DNA of 64,000 nucleotides from Bacillus sp. es.034 (GCF_002563655.1 NZ_PDIY01000001.1:3012001-3076000), one strand, 5' to 3'. Shown: positions 10,041-20,645, counted from the stretch's first letter. Program-made: numbers and translations. The notes: generated by a model from the letters alone, not told the origin.

Positions 10041-10156
10041 TGTATACCCTCCATTTTATTCTCTGATTTCTTATCACTCTTTTGTTTTATCCATTTCACA
10101 AAAAATTAAACTTTTTCTAAAGCATTGGCGATTTTGCAGGAGGTCTGATATAAGAA

Positions 10157-10186
10157 AAACGACCCTTGTAGGAAGGAGTCGTTTTA
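10157..10186 (-). terminator. Terminator of topB
   Basis: AAAACGAC(C)CTT and AAGGAGTCGTTTT pair with one mismatch. It ends 3 bp after the topB stop and is T-rich on the minus strand. Confidence 0.7.
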
Positions 10187-10188
10187 CA

Positions 10189-12351
10189 CTAGTTGATATC
10201 AAATTGGAACTGGATTTTTTTCTGGTTGGCATCCCAGCTCAGGTAAGCGGAGAATTCCTTTTCGCCTTTTTTAAATCCGTCAATTCGATCGGATTTGCCT
10301 TCAGTTAATACTTTTTTTACAATTTTCTGGGTGATTCTCTTTGACAAGATCGTTTTGGAAATGGTAAAGCTGCACTTCGTACGTTGATAATTGGAGCATC
10401 CATAAAATTTCCCTTTATCAATCACTTTCCCGCCACATTTCAAGCAGTTGCCGATACTTGTTTTGGGAGCTCGTTTTCCGCCGCGACCCTTCGTTCTCTG
10501 GATAGAATCGGTATCCAGATCCTCAAACTTCCATGCGGTAGATTCCTGGAGGGCGTTTTGAACGAGCCGTTCACTTAGTTTCTTCACTTGCTCCATGAAT
10601 TCAGGTGCAGATGCCCGTCCTTTTCCTATTTCCTGGAGGCGCTGCTCCCACTTAGCCGTCATTTCTGCAGAAGCTAACACATTATCCCCTATGGCACGTA
10701 TCAATACCTTCGCTTTATCAGTGGGAAAGACTATATTTTTTTGGATATCAATGTACTTGCGGTCTTTGAGCATGGTGATGATACCTGCCCGGGTCGCTTC
10801 CGTCCCAAGGCCCTCTGTTTGTTTCAACACTTTTTCAAGCTCATCATTGTCCATATATTTACCAGCAGTCTTCATTAAGGTGATAAGTTGTCCTTCTGTG
10901 TAGCGTTTCGGGGGCTGTGTTTTCCCTTCCTTGGTCACGACCTTCTTTACGACGCCTTTATCCTGTTCTTGTACAGGTGGCAGGAGAGGTTCCTCTTCTT
11001 TTTCGTTTTGCATGAGGACCTTACGCCAGCCTTCCTGTAAAATCTGCTTCCCTTTCGAGCCAAATTCAGCCCTTTCATCTACGATCGTTGAAATGGTCGT
11101 GTAATTGATGATCGCTTTGTCGTGGTGAGCCGCAATAAAGCGTTTAACCACAACATCATAGATCTTCTTCTCATCATCTGATAGGGAAGTGGGATCTGTT
11201 ACCTGCTCAGTAGGAATAATCGCGTAGTGATCCGATACCTTTGCTTCATTCACAAAACGTTTATTGTTCATTATGCTTGCATGGGGAGTCGGGATCCAAT
11301 GATTGTAAGGGCTGAACTCTTTCAGTTTGTTCAATATTTCAGGAAAGCTTTCAGCTTCACCTTTCGTGACATATTGGGAATCAGATCTCGGATAAGAGAC
11401 GATCCCTTTTTGATACAGTTTCTGCAACACATCCAATGTTTTCTTAGGTGAGAACTTATACATTTTATTGATGGTTGCCTGCAGGGCTGAAAGATTAAAT
11501 AGTAAGGGTGGTGCGAACTCTTTCCTCTCTGTTTTCAATTTGCTGACAGTTGCAGGTTTGTTTTGACAAAAAGAAGCGATTTTTTCAGCAAGCTCCCGAG
11601 AAGGGATTCGGCTCTCCCCATCTTTCTGCCATATCCCTTCATAAGTGTGATCGCCGATGTGAAATGTTGCTTTCACTTCCCAAAAGGGTTCGCTCTTAAA
11701 TCGGTCAATCTCTTCTTCCCTTCTCACGATGAGGGCCAGTGTCGGAGTTTGAACCCTGCCTGCAGAGAATACATCGGACATACCCTGCTCTTTTAGCAGG
11801 ATGCTGTACACCCGTGAAGCATTCATACCCACAAGCCAATCGGCACATGCCCTGGAATAGGCTTCAAAATATAAGCTTCTCATTTCAGCTTCTTCCCGTA
11901 GACTCTCGAATCCTTGAATGATGGCTTTCTCAGTCAGGGATGAAATCCATAACCGTTTCATGGGCTTCTGAACCTTGGACATGGAAATGATATTCCGGAT
12001 GATTAACTCCCCTTCACGCCCTGCATCACCTGCATGAATGATTTCTGTGACTTCGTTTTTTTTAAGAAGATCTTTGATGACGGAGAATTGTTTCGCTTTA
12101 GCCCTCTGCAACTCATACTGAAACCTGAGAGGAATGATCGGAAGGTCGTCCAGTGTCCATTTCTTCCATTTGCTTTCATACTTCTCAGGGGCTTGAAGCT
12201 GAAAAAGATGTCCAACTGCCCACGTAATATAAGCACCTTTCGGGAACACATCGTTTGGATGAATCTCGATATATCCTTGACGTTTCCTATGGGAAAAAGG
12301 CTTGGCAAGGGTTGCTCCCTGGTCGGGTTTTTCAGCTATTACGACTTTCAT
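10189..12351 (-). CDS. topB: DNA topoisomerase III
   Basis: This 720-aa type IA topoisomerase breaks and rejoins single DNA strands to decatenate replication or recombination intermediates. The Toprim domain begins MKVVIAEKPDQGATLAKPF, with E7 and the Asp/Glu motif HAGDAGREGE (106-115). The active-site tyrosine is Y320 in GIVSYPRSDSQYVT. A C-terminal four-cysteine zinc finger (about 636-664, CLKCGG and CSNYQRTKC) is followed by a short tail. Length matches B. subtilis TopB (727 aa). It is monocistronic; GGAGAATGTT precedes the ATG. Confidence 0.95.
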   Translation of the reverse strand: MKVVIAEKPDQGATLAKPFSHRKRQGYIEIHPNDVFPKGAYITWAVGHLFQLQAPEKYESKWKKWTLDDLPIIPLRFQYELQRAKAKQFSVIKDLLKKNEVTEIIHAGDAGREGELIIRNIISMSKVQKPMKRLWISSLTEKAIIQGFESLREEAEMRSLYFEAYSRACADWLVGMNASRVYSILLKEQGMSDVFSAGRVQTPTLALIVRREEEIDRFKSEPFWEVKATFHIGDHTYEGIWQKDGESRIPSRELAEKIASFCQNKPATVSKLKTERKEFAPPLLFNLSALQATINKMYKFSPKKTLDVLQKLYQKGIVSYPRSDSQYVTKGEAESFPEILNKLKEFSPYNHWIPTPHASIMNNKRFVNEAKVSDHYAIIPTEQVTDPTSLSDDEKKIYDVVVKRFIAAHHDKAIINYTTISTIVDERAEFGSKGKQILQEGWRKVLMQNEKEEEPLLPPVQEQDKGVVKKVVTKEGKTQPPKRYTEGQLITLMKTAGKYMDNDELEKVLKQTEGLGTEATRAGIITMLKDRKYIDIQKNIVFPTDKAKVLIRAIGDNVLASAEMTAKWEQRLQEIGKGRASAPEFMEQVKKLSERLVQNALQESTAWKFEDLDTDSIQRTKGRGGKRAPKTSIGNCLKCGGKVIDKGKFYGCSNYQRTKCSFTISKTILSKRITQKIVKKVLTEGKSDRIDGFKKGEKEFSAYLSWDANQKKIQFQFDIN

Positions 12352-12501
12352 AACATTCTCCTTTTCATTTTATTGATTTTATCATTATACCATTTTTTAA
12401 GAACGGCTGTTCTATTAAAATAAGAAATCGGTCGTGTATTTGATGAATAAGAAGGTTGATGTTCTTTTACGGGTTATACGTGTTCATTCAGTATGTAAAA
12501 A

Positions 12502-12530
12502 GGTGTTACAGACTTTGTATCTGTAACACC
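12502..12530 (-). terminator. Terminator of the DUF6376 lipoprotein gene
   Basis: GGTGTTACAGA and TCTGTAACACC pair around CTTTGTA. TTTTTACATAC follows on the minus strand. Confidence 0.85.
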
Positions 12531-12536
12531 CGTCCG

Positions 12537-12980
12537 TTATTGCCCTAAATTTTCCAAGTTTCCTTTGATCTCCTGTAATTGGTTGAATGTATTGACGATT
12601 TCAAGATTCTTTAGCTCGGATATTTGAACTTCCCCTTTATCAATTTCCACTAGAGCCTGATCGATCCCTTCCAACGCTTGTTGGTTATATCCCTCCACTT
12701 TTTGGTGGATATCGTCAGCTAGCTTGGGAGGGTTTACATCATTGATTTCTTTGATTTCATTTTTCATTTCAACAAGTCTCGTCTCAAGTTCCGGAATAGA
12801 GGATGAATCAGCAGCAGCATTTTCCATTAAACCGGGAAGGTCATTGGCAAATTGTTCTGCTTCGTTCAGGTAGTCGGTCATTTCGTCTACATAGGTTAAA
12901 CTGTTATTGGCTTCTTCCAATATGCCGCAGCCAGTCAGTGTAAAGAAACTGAATGATATGAGAATCAGTAATTTTTTCAT
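12537..12980 (-). CDS. DUF6376 family lipoprotein
   Basis: This 147-aa protein has a type II signal peptide with lipobox LTGC (C18) and a mature part that is helical and acidic, rich in Asn, Glu and Gln, with LETRLVEMKNEIKEINDVNPP in the middle. The pattern of GILEEANNSLTYVDEMTDYL after the lipid Cys matches the DUF6376 family of Bacillus lipoproteins, whose function is unknown. It sits on the outer face of the membrane. It is a single gene with a GGGAGGG ribosome site and its own terminator. Confidence 0.8.
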   Translation of the reverse strand: MKKLLILISFSFFTLTGCGILEEANNSLTYVDEMTDYLNEAEQFANDLPGLMENAAADSSSIPELETRLVEMKNEIKEINDVNPPKLADDIHQKVEGYNQQALEGIDQALVEIDKGEVQISELKNLEIVNTFNQLQEIKGNLENLGQ

Positions 12981-13100
12981 CTACTCTGCCCTCCCTGTTA
13001 TGTTCCTTCCCCTGTATATACGCACGTTTACGATAAAAGTTTCATTTTTTTGTTGTAAGGTCGATCTATATGAAGGGACGGGGTCATGCAACGAAAAAAA

Positions 13101-13126
13101 AAGGCCAACGCTTATACGTTAGCCTT
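13101..13126 (-). terminator. Terminator of the Xaa-Pro peptidase gene
   Basis: AAGGCCAACG and CGTTAGCCTT pair (one G-U) around CTTATA. A long T-run follows on the minus strand. Confidence 0.85.
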
Positions 13127-13132
13127 CTGTGT

Positions 13133-14230
13133 TTATTCAATGATTTGAAGTTCTTTTGGATAGTTGGTTAAAGTGGTATGTCCGTCCTTTGTGATCAGGA
13201 CGTCATCTTCAATCCTGACACCACCGATTTCCGGCACGTAAATACCAGGCTCGATTGTGTATGTCATGCCTTCTTTTAATATGCCATCATTTAAATGACT
13301 CATGGAAGGGAATTCATGAACGTTGATACCTAATCCATGCCCGATTCGATGTGGGAAGTAGTCACCGTATCCTGCATCCGTGATGATGTCACGTGCGATT
13401 TGATCCAGGTCGCCTATGCGATTGCCTGGCTTGCTTGCTTCTAAGGAAGCGAGCTCCGCTTCCAGAACAGTGTTGTAGATTTCCTTCTGTTTATCAGACG
13501 CGGACTTATAAGCGAATGTACGGGTAATATCGGAAGTATACCCTTCCAGGACAACTCCTAGATCAAACAGGACGAAATCTCCTGCTTTCAATTTACGATC
13601 TCCCGGATTGCCGTGAGGATCTCCAGCCTTTTCACCGAAGAGTACCATTGTAGAAAATGACATTTCACGGATTCCCTTTTTCTTCAATTCATATTCAATC
13701 ATCGCAAGGACTTCCATTTCAGTAATGCCCTCTTGAAGTGCACTTACACCTACTTCTACCCCATAGTCAGCCATTTCCGCTGCTCGGCGCATGATCGCGA
13801 TCTCACCATCATCCTTGACTAAACGCATTTCATTTAATTTGTCTTCAACGTTCACCACATGTGGTGAGTCGAATATGTTTAAAAACGCCTGACTGCGTCC
13901 ATAGTTGACGACCTCATGCTCAAAAGCCACCTTATTGCCTGTAATTTTTCTAGCCTGAACGGCTTTCGTAATAAAGTCCCAGGGATTTTCGTGGTCTGAG
14001 TAGCCAATTACTTCGTTGCCCCAACCGGCATCCTTCACCTGTCTCGCTTCCATTCCTGGCACGACCACAAAAGGTTCGGCATCCGGAAATACGAACAGCC
14101 CCATTAATCTTTCATGTGGATTTGTATGGAAATTCGTTAAATAAAATACGTTTTCAGTTGAATTGATAAATGCTGCATCGATCTTCTCTTCTTTCAACCA
14201 ATTTTTCAACATTTCTATACGGTGTTTCAA
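13133..14230 (-). CDS. Xaa-Pro dipeptidase/aminopeptidase, M24 family (YkvY-like)
   Basis: This 365-aa enzyme has a creatinase-type N-domain and a C-terminal pita-bread metallopeptidase domain. Metal ligands are visible in FDLGVVLEGYTSDITRTF (two Asp), HRIGHGLGINVHEF (His), TIEPGIY (Glu) and GVRIEDDVLI (Glu). It releases N-terminal residues from X-Pro peptides. A TTG start 8 nt after GAGGAGG gives MKHRIEMLKNWLK and the family length; the frame is open to 14254 but without a site. It is monocistronic. Confidence 0.9.
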   Translation of the reverse strand: MKHRIEMLKNWLKEEKIDAAFINSTENVFYLTNFHTNPHERLMGLFVFPDAEPFVVVPGMEARQVKDAGWGNEVIGYSDHENPWDFITKAVQARKITGNKVAFEHEVVNYGRSQAFLNIFDSPHVVNVEDKLNEMRLVKDDGEIAIMRRAAEMADYGVEVGVSALQEGITEMEVLAMIEYELKKKGIREMSFSTMVLFGEKAGDPHGNPGDRKLKAGDFVLFDLGVVLEGYTSDITRTFAYKSASDKQKEIYNTVLEAELASLEASKPGNRIGDLDQIARDIITDAGYGDYFPHRIGHGLGINVHEFPSMSHLNDGILKEGMTYTIEPGIYVPEIGGVRIEDDVLITKDGHTTLTNYPKELQIIE

Positions 14231-14407
14231 TGTGAATTCCTCCTCGAGTATCATGATGTTATGTAATCGTTTAATGTGAGCATATCTATGCTAACATATT
14301 TCGAGGAAAGTTTGAAATGATTGTAGTGTGGGACGGGTCTCACCGTGTGTGCGTTTGAGAAGGCAGGCTTTTCCTACCTCTTGCCTATAAAGGATGGAAG
14401 GCGTTTG

Positions 14408-14416
14408 TGATATAAT
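14408..14416 (+). promoter_or_regulatory. Extended -10 promoter element of the toxin mRNA
   Basis: TGATATAAT matches the extended -10 consensus, 66 bp before the toxin GTG. No clear -35 box is seen. Confidence 0.55.
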
Positions 14417-14449
14417 CTTCAGTATACAGTGAATGTAGGGTGGGAGTGG

Positions 14450-14473
14450 CCACTTCCTTATAGAAGGAGGTGG
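14450..14473 (+). promoter_or_regulatory. Hairpin sequestering the toxin ribosome site
   Basis: CCACTTCCTT (14450-14459) and AAGGAGGTGG (14464-14473) form a 10-bp stem (one G-U pair) with an ATAG tetraloop. The right arm is the complete Shine-Dalgarno sequence, so translation should be blocked unless the stem opens. Confidence 0.75.
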
Positions 14474-14481
14474 TGCTTATA

Positions 14482-14577
14482 GTGACAACGTATGAGGCGT
14501 TAACGCTAATGATTACCTTTGGCTCTTTAATTGTCTCCATCATTGCCATAGTTATTTCAAATGACAAAAAGAAATAA
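14482..14577 (+). CDS. Putative holin-like toxin of a type I toxin-antitoxin system
   Basis: This 31-aa peptide (GTG start) reads MTTYEALTLMITFGSLIVS and then a hydrophobic stretch ending in the charged tail SNDKKK. The YEALTLMI(T/S)FG motif followed by one membrane helix and a lysine tail is characteristic of the holin-like toxin (Hol_Tox) family, related in design to TxpA/BsrG toxins repressed by antisense RNA. The ribosome site is buried in a hairpin and a 90-nt 3' UTR ends in a strong terminator, both typical of type I toxin mRNAs. The antisense RNA itself is not proven; it would be read from the minus strand over the 3' UTR. Confidence 0.75.
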   Translation: MTTYEALTLMITFGSLIVSIIAIVISNDKKK

Positions 14578-14668
14578 CCCCACCCTCATGAAGCGCCTAA
14601 ACTTTGAAGGGTAGAGTTATATTCCTTTCTCTATTGGGCCACTGCTTTCCTTGCAGTTTGCTGTGTAG

Positions 14669-14708
14669 CAAGAGACATTGGTTGCCGCCAGTGTCTCTTG
14701 TTTTTTAT
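14669..14708 (+). terminator. Terminator of the toxin mRNA
   Basis: CAAGAGACA (14669-14677) and TGTCTCTTG (14692-14700) pair and are followed by TTTTTT. Confidence 0.85.
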
Positions 14709-14802
14709 TATGCTCTCTTTTAAGATAGTACATTTTCTAACGGAAAGCAAGGTGTGGATAAGCAAAAAAGAAGCTCAGAGAGAATTCTCTAAGCTATACA
14801 CA

Positions 14803-15246
14803 TTAATATACGGTTTCGGTTCTTTTTGGTTTGCGAACAAAAGCCATGATGCCGGCGATTAAGAATAAAAGTCCAGGAATGAACCCGAATCCGATTGTTC
14901 CAAGTCCGATTACAAGTGCGGCAATGATAAACATAATTCCGGATAGTACGGGCTTTTTATTTTTGACAATGGTCATAACCGCAATGATGCCAAGAATTGA
15001 TGCAATGATTCCTAAAATCACGAGATATGAACCCATCGATTCAGCTGTTTCCATAATGGCACTCATATCCCCTGCTGTCATCCCGGATTCCTGTAGATTT
15101 GGGTCACTTTCCATTCCCTCTTCGATTTGGGACATCACTTCCGGGCTGTTCATGCCCATGTTCAGTACGATTCCAATGATGGAAAATAATGCGGATAAGA
15201 CAATCCCGATCACTCCCATTATGACTTCACCAGTACGTTTTACCAT
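14803..15246 (-). CDS. DUF4064 family membrane protein
   Basis: This 147-aa protein starts MVKRTGEVIMGVIGIVLSALF and has four membrane segments, with an acidic, Met/Glu-rich extracellular loop after the first (about 30-65) and a cytoplasmic basic tail (RKPKRTE). The start motif and layout fit DUF4064, of unknown function. GGAGAG precedes the chosen ATG; the longer frame to 15372 runs into the Nudix gene. It lies 26 bp after the Nudix gene on the same strand, so the two may be co-transcribed. Confidence 0.78.
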   Translation of the reverse strand: MVKRTGEVIMGVIGIVLSALFSIIGIVLNMGMNSPEVMSQIEEGMESDPNLQESGMTAGDMSAIMETAESMGSYLVILGIIASILGIIAVMTIVKNKKPVLSGIMFIIAALVIGLGTIGFGFIPGLLFLIAGIMAFVRKPKRTETVY

Positions 15247-15272
15247 TCTAATCTCTCCTTTAGTTGAATTCT

Positions 15273-15686
15273 TTATAGTATATTGTGTGTTTTGCTCATA
15301 TAGGCCTCCAGGATGGATTGATCCTCTGGAAAGCATAGGGGCAGATTTTTTAACTCTTGAAGTGAGATCCATTCAATTCTATGTATTAATTGATCGGGAT
15401 CTTGAAGGATCGCTTTCCCTCCAAGAAGCTGGACTTCGTAATAGTGAATGATTGTGGAAATATCGCCTTCACACCCCCATTTAGTGTAAAGATGTTTTCC
15501 AGCATTCACCCTATAACCGGTCTCTTCCCAAACTTCACGTTCACAACAATCCCTAAGGGTTTCCCCTTCCTCGAGACCACCTGAAGGGACCGACCATCGT
15601 TTCTCTTCCTCTTCTTTTCCCTGTAGAACCATTAATAAACGCCCTTCATTCATACAAAGGGCAGATGCCCCTTTCCATTCGTTCAT
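15273..15686 (-). CDS. Nudix hydrolase
   Basis: This 137-aa protein carries a perfect Nudix box, GX5EX7REUXEEXGU, as GGLEEGETLRDCC followed by EREVWEETGY (about residues 36-58). The box binds Mg2+ or Mn2+ for hydrolysis of a nucleoside diphosphate linked to another moiety. Residues outside the box do not identify the substrate. AGGTGA precedes the ATG. The DUF4064 gene follows after 26 bp. Confidence 0.88.
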   Translation of the reverse strand: MNEWKGASALCMNEGRLLMVLQGKEEEEKRWSVPSGGLEEGETLRDCCEREVWEETGYRVNAGKHLYTKWGCEGDISTIIHYYEVQLLGGKAILQDPDQLIHRIEWISLQELKNLPLCFPEDQSILEAYMSKTHNIL

Positions 15687-15878
15687 TCATTCACCTCACT
15701 TCAAATGGAATCTCACTAAAGCATATTCGCTCTTTTGACAAAATTCTCCTTCTTTAGAACGGAATTCTTTATTTTCAGACTTCAGCCCTTTTTACATACA
15801 TCAGAGATATAGCCCTTTTATTAATATAGTAATGATAAATTCACTGAAAACATTTTAATGATAAGAAAACAAAAAAAG

Positions 15879-16000
15879 GGCTGGCTTCATCCCATTGAAG
15901 CCAACCTTTAACGAGGAGTCGTGTCAATTTCTATTCTAACTCTACCGCAGCACCCCCGTTATCTCAACTTCCGTCTGCAGGGGTATAAAGTTCTCTCAAT
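15879..16000 (-). ncRNA. Candidate small RNA ending in an orphan terminator
   Basis: A strong minus-strand terminator (15879-15906, GGTTGGCTTCA pairing with TGAAGCCAGCC, then TTTTTTT) has no gene of its own. The glpD gene upstream already has a terminator at 16107-16130. An independent short transcript between them is therefore plausible. The region is C- and G-patchy (ATACCCCTG, CGACTCCTCG) as in base-pairing sRNAs, but no clear promoter was found. The 5' end given is arbitrary. The rest of 15687-16138 holds nothing I can support. Confidence 0.3.
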
Positions 16001-16106
16001 AAATGAAATGCACGGTTTAGGCGGTTTGGGCTTCATTTCATATATTTATATAATTGTAAGCATAATTCATCATGCATTTATGGATGAAAGTGCATGATAT
16101 GAAAAA

Positions 16107-16130
16107 ACGGCAGAGAATTCATTCTACCGT
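16107..16130 (-). terminator. Terminator of glpD
   Basis: ACGG(C)AGA and TCT(A)CCGT pair around GAATTCAT. TTTTTTC follows on the minus strand. It lies 9 bp after the stop. Confidence 0.7.
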
Positions 16131-16138
16131 CTTTAACC

Positions 16139-17803
16139 TTATGATTGTAAATCTACCGGTACCACTGCATTTTTTAATTCCTCATTTAAATCAGCAGTGT
16201 ATTTGTCTTTCTGTTCAGTAGTCCAATTCAACAATTTGGACATCATCTCAATGACTGGTTCCTTCCACTTCTCTACCCACTCACGGTCAAAGAACAAAGC
16301 ACCCGTCCGTCGAATGAAGAAATCCACAGGCGTTGCTGCCATCTCTTCCTGAATCGCATAAATCAGCTGGGCGTACAAGTATGGAGGGACGGACCTTTCA
16401 TCTGTTGATCCACTGTATGCATGAGCAAGCTTGAATAGCTGATCCACATTGGAACCGTACATTCCTGCGAGCTTCCTGCCCTCGGACTCTGATAACCCAT
16501 ATTGAAGGGCTTCTCCTGCCTTTTGGTCAATGAATGATTGGAAATTCTTCGAGCCTCCTACATGACCGCCGGATATCGGCATATGCTTCGTCGCAGATGC
16601 AGGGAATTTCTGCTTATGTTCTTCTTTTAAACGTTTAGATACAAGGTCAACGACATGTTCCCCCATCTTGCGGTACCCTGTCAGCTTACCGCCGGCAATG
16701 GTGATCAGTCCGCTTTCTGCTTCCCAGACTTCATCTTTACGAGAGATTTCAGAAGGATCCTTCCCTTTTTCAAATATCAATGGACGCACGCCTGCCCAGC
16801 TGGATTCCACATCGTCTATGCCTACTGTCACATCGGGAAACATGAAGTGAATCGCATTCAAAATATAATCTCTGTCTTCTGATGTCATGTGAGGGGATGC
16901 TTTCTCAGAGTCAAAGAATGTATCCGTTGTCCCTACATAAGCTTTCCCGTCACGAGGAATTGCGAAAACCATCCGTCCATCCGGTGTATCAAAATAAACG
17001 GCTTGTTGAAGAGGGAATTTGCTTTGATCGATGACAAGGTGGACTCCCTTGGTCAGGCGGAGTTGTTTATTATTCGTACTGTAATCCTTACCACGGACAT
17101 CATCGACCCAAGGACCGGCAGCGTTGACGATCTTTGATCCGCGAATGTCAATCGTTTCCCCTGATACCAGGTCTTCTGCTTCTATTCCGACAACCTTCTT
17201 GTTGTCATACAGGAATCTTTGGGATTTTATATAGTTTAGAACCGTTGCGCCATGTGCAACTGCTTCCTTCATGACTTCTATGGTTAAACGGGCATCGTCG
17301 GTACGATATTCTACATAATAACCTCCGCCCTTCAATCCATCCTTTTTGACGAGGGGTTCTTTCGTTAACGTTTCCGATACCGATAGCATGGAGCGCCTTT
17401 CACTTCTCTTGACACCCGCGAGATAGTCATAGACCTTCAAGCCGATCGATGTGCTGAATTTACCGAATGTCCCTCCTTTATGAAGGGGTAACAGCATCCA
17501 TTCAGGAGTAGTGACATGTGGCCCGTTTTCATATACGATTTCACGTTCTTTTCCCACTTCGGCCACCATTTTGACTTCGAATTGTTTTAAGTAGCGCAGT
17601 CCCCCGTGGACCAATTTGGTGGAACGGCTGGATGTACCTGCGGCAAAATCCTGCATTTCAACAAGGGCGACTTTCATTCCGCGTTTGGATGCATCAAGGG
17701 CAATCCCTGCACCGGTAATACCTCCTCCGATTACAATCAGGTCGAATTGATTGGATGACAGTGTATGTTTTACTTCTTCTCGTGCAGTACTTGAAAATGT
17801 CAT
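16139..17803 (-). CDS. glpD: Aerobic glycerol-3-phosphate dehydrogenase
   Basis: This 554-aa FAD enzyme oxidises glycerol-3-phosphate to dihydroxyacetone phosphate and passes electrons to menaquinone at the membrane. The dinucleotide fold is [21 protein letters not shown] (first 20 residues: [20 protein letters not shown]), followed by [16 protein letters not shown], the GlpD signature. Length matches B. subtilis GlpD (555 aa). A long leader with an internal terminator separates it from glpK, indicating GlpP antitermination. The codons for ERSVPPY contain a 12-base copy of the intergenic repeat word (16384-16395). AGGAGG lies upstream of the ATG. Confidence 0.96.
   Translation of the reverse strand: MTFSSTAREEVKHTLSSNQFDLIVIGGGITGAGIALDASKRGMKVALVEMQDFAAGTSSRSTKLVHGGLRYLKQFEVKMVAEVGKEREIVYENGPHVTTPEWMLLPLHKGGTFGKFSTSIGLKVYDYLAGVKRSERRSMLSVSETLTKEPLVKKDGLKGGGYYVEYRTDDARLTIEVMKEAVAHGATVLNYIKSQRFLYDNKKVVGIEAEDLVSGETIDIRGSKIVNAAGPWVDDVRGKDYSTNNKQLRLTKGVHLVIDQSKFPLQQAVYFDTPDGRMVFAIPRDGKAYVGTTDTFFDSEKASPHMTSEDRDYILNAIHFMFPDVTVGIDDVESSWAGVRPLIFEKGKDPSEISRKDEVWEAESGLITIAGGKLTGYRKMGEHVVDLVSKRLKEEHKQKFPASATKHMPISGGHVGGSKNFQSFIDQKAGEALQYGLSESEGRKLAGMYGSNVDQLFKLAHAYSGSTDERSVPPYLYAQLIYAIQEEMAATPVDFFIRRTGALFFDREWVEKWKEPVIEMMSKLLNWTTEQKDKYTADLNEELKNAVVPVDLQS
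16384..16395. repeat. Lone copy of the repeat word inside glpD
   Basis: GAGGGACGGACC occurs without a partner word. It is in frame and part of the ERSVPP codons. Confidence 0.6.
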
Positions 17804-17863
17804 AGTTGGTTCCTCCTAAGAATTAAAGAAATGATTTCTGCTCTTACTCTACTGTTTAACCAT

Positions 17864-17934
17864 AAAAAAAGAGACCGAAACTAACATCATGGCTGAAATG
17901 TGCCATAATGCGAGTTTGGTCTCTCTTGGTCTCT
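17864..17934 (-). promoter_or_regulatory. glpD leader terminator/antiterminator (GlpP target)
   Basis: AGAGACCAAACT (17913-17924) pairs with AGTTTCGGTCTCT (17870-17882), with an inner ATGGC/GCCAT stem and then seven T residues. A second AGAGACC (17928-17934) could pair alternatively. Position and structure match the B. subtilis glpD leader, where GlpP with glycerol-3-phosphate prevents termination. GlpP binding here is inferred. Confidence 0.8.
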
Positions 17935-17957
17935 AACCGTTTTATTAACTTGGGTTC

Positions 17958-17966
17958 ATTATATCA
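17958..17966 (-). promoter_or_regulatory. Extended -10 promoter of glpD
   Basis: TGATATAAT on the minus strand lies just after the glpK stop region and upstream of the leader terminator. No good -35 is present. Confidence 0.5.
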
Positions 17967-17976
17967 TAAGTTCCTA

Positions 17977-19485
<1,509 letters not shown>

Positions 19486-20316
19486 TTAATTTTCAGTAGA
19501 TAATTGATGTACTTTTTTAGCTAAACTGGTCTTTCTGTCACTTGCATAGGCAAGTCCAAGGACGGCTAGAAGAATGACAAGAACTACCCAGAAGCTTGTC
19601 GTGACTTGTCCAATGAAAACCGCTTTATAAAACACGCCTCCAAAAGATCCTCCTAATACCGGGCCTATTACTGGAACCCATGAATATCCCCAGTTGGATG
19701 GTCCCTTTCCTGGAATCGGAAGGAGGAAGTGAGCGATACGCGGACCAAGATCTCGAGCCGGGTTAATCGCATATCCTGTTGTACCGCCAAGAGAAATTCC
19801 GATCGCGATGATAAGGAATCCGACGATAAATGGATTTAATCCGTCTGTAAAGGTATTCGCTCCTATGGATAATAATCCTACTACTAATACAAAAGTTCCA
19901 ATGATTTCACTCAATAAATTTGAAAAATAATGCGGAATGGCTGGACCTGTAGCGAAGACTCCTAATTTCACGCCTGGATCCTTTGTTGCGTGCCAATGGG
20001 GTAAAAAGTGTAAATATGTGATGGTTGCCCCGATGATTGCCCCGATCATTTGTGCGAGGATATACTCTGGTACATCGCTCCATGGGAAATCACCATTGAA
20101 CGCCAGTCCCAATGTGACAGCAGGATTTAAATGTGCACCACTAAACTGCCCTACGGCGTATACACTCATGGCAACACCCAATCCCCAGCCAAATGTAATG
20201 ACGATCCAGCCGGCGTTATACGCAAATGACTTCTTCAGGTTTACATTGGCGCAAACCCCAGCACCGAAAACAATGAGCAATGCTGTACCTACCACTTCTC
20301 CTATAAATGCATTCAT
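19486..20316 (-). CDS. glpF: Glycerol uptake facilitator
   Basis: This 276-aa aquaglyceroporin has six membrane helices and two half-helices with the NPA motifs SGAHLNPAVTLG (loop B) and INPARDLGPR (loop E). The Asp after the second NPA marks a glycerol channel rather than a water channel. It lets glycerol diffuse in for GlpK, encoded next in the operon. GAGGG precedes the ATG. Its leader carries a terminator hairpin and its promoter overlaps a CcpA-like site, so it should be induced by glycerol-3-phosphate through GlpP and repressed by preferred sugars. Confidence 0.95.
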   Translation of the reverse strand: MNAFIGEVVGTALLIVFGAGVCANVNLKKSFAYNAGWIVITFGWGLGVAMSVYAVGQFSGAHLNPAVTLGLAFNGDFPWSDVPEYILAQMIGAIIGATITYLHFLPHWHATKDPGVKLGVFATGPAIPHYFSNLLSEIIGTFVLVVGLLSIGANTFTDGLNPFIVGFLIIAIGISLGGTTGYAINPARDLGPRIAHFLLPIPGKGPSNWGYSWVPVIGPVLGGSFGGVFYKAVFIGQVTTSFWVVLVILLAVLGLAYASDRKTSLAKKVHQLSTEN

Positions 20317-20503
20317 GCATCATCCCTCATTTCAATTAAATTTTGCTCTGAATCACGATGAGCCGACATCATCAATCGTTATCCATACACGAAAAACTTG
20401 CACTACCATCGATTTTCATGCTGTAACGGGGCTTTTTAGCTCGTTTACCCCATAAATGCTTATGATAATCCTAGTCACTCACCGTGTCTCAAAGCCCGTT
20501 GAA

Positions 20504-20565
20504 TCAAAAAATAAAGAGACTCACGGAATATGCCCCTCAATTGCAGGCAATTCACGTGAGTCTCT
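20504..20565 (-). promoter_or_regulatory. glpF leader terminator/antiterminator (GlpP target)
   Basis: CGTGAGTCTCT / AGAGACTCACG arms (20555-20565 and 20515-20525, read on the minus strand) form an 11-bp stem with T-rich tail TTTATTTTTT, about 190 nt ahead of the glpF ATG. An AAGAGATGAAGAGAC stretch precedes it. It parallels the glpD leader and is the expected GlpP site. Confidence 0.78.
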
Positions 20566-20598
20566 TCATCTCTTTCACAACGTATTAACTTGTCATTC

Positions 20599-20627
20599 AT
20601 ATTACTCCACTATGAAAGCGGTGTCAA
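20599..20627 (-). promoter_or_regulatory. SigA promoter of glpFK with overlapping cre-like site
   Basis: On the minus strand TTGACA (20622-20627), 17 bp and TAATAT (20599-20604). On the plus strand TGAAAGCGGTGTCA (20613-20626) matches the CcpA cre consensus at 12 of 14 positions and covers the -35 box, the usual place for catabolite repression. Confidence 0.75.
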
Positions 20628-20645
20628 TGGGTTTTTATGATTTTT

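Noticed and set aside
12352..12500. Gene or RNA between topB and the lipoprotein terminator
   Set aside because: The short region is AT-rich and shows no frame with a ribosome site or hairpin beyond the terminator.
14385..14567. 60-aa minus-strand frame over the toxin
   Set aside because: It is the antisense shadow of the holin-like toxin and has no ribosome site.
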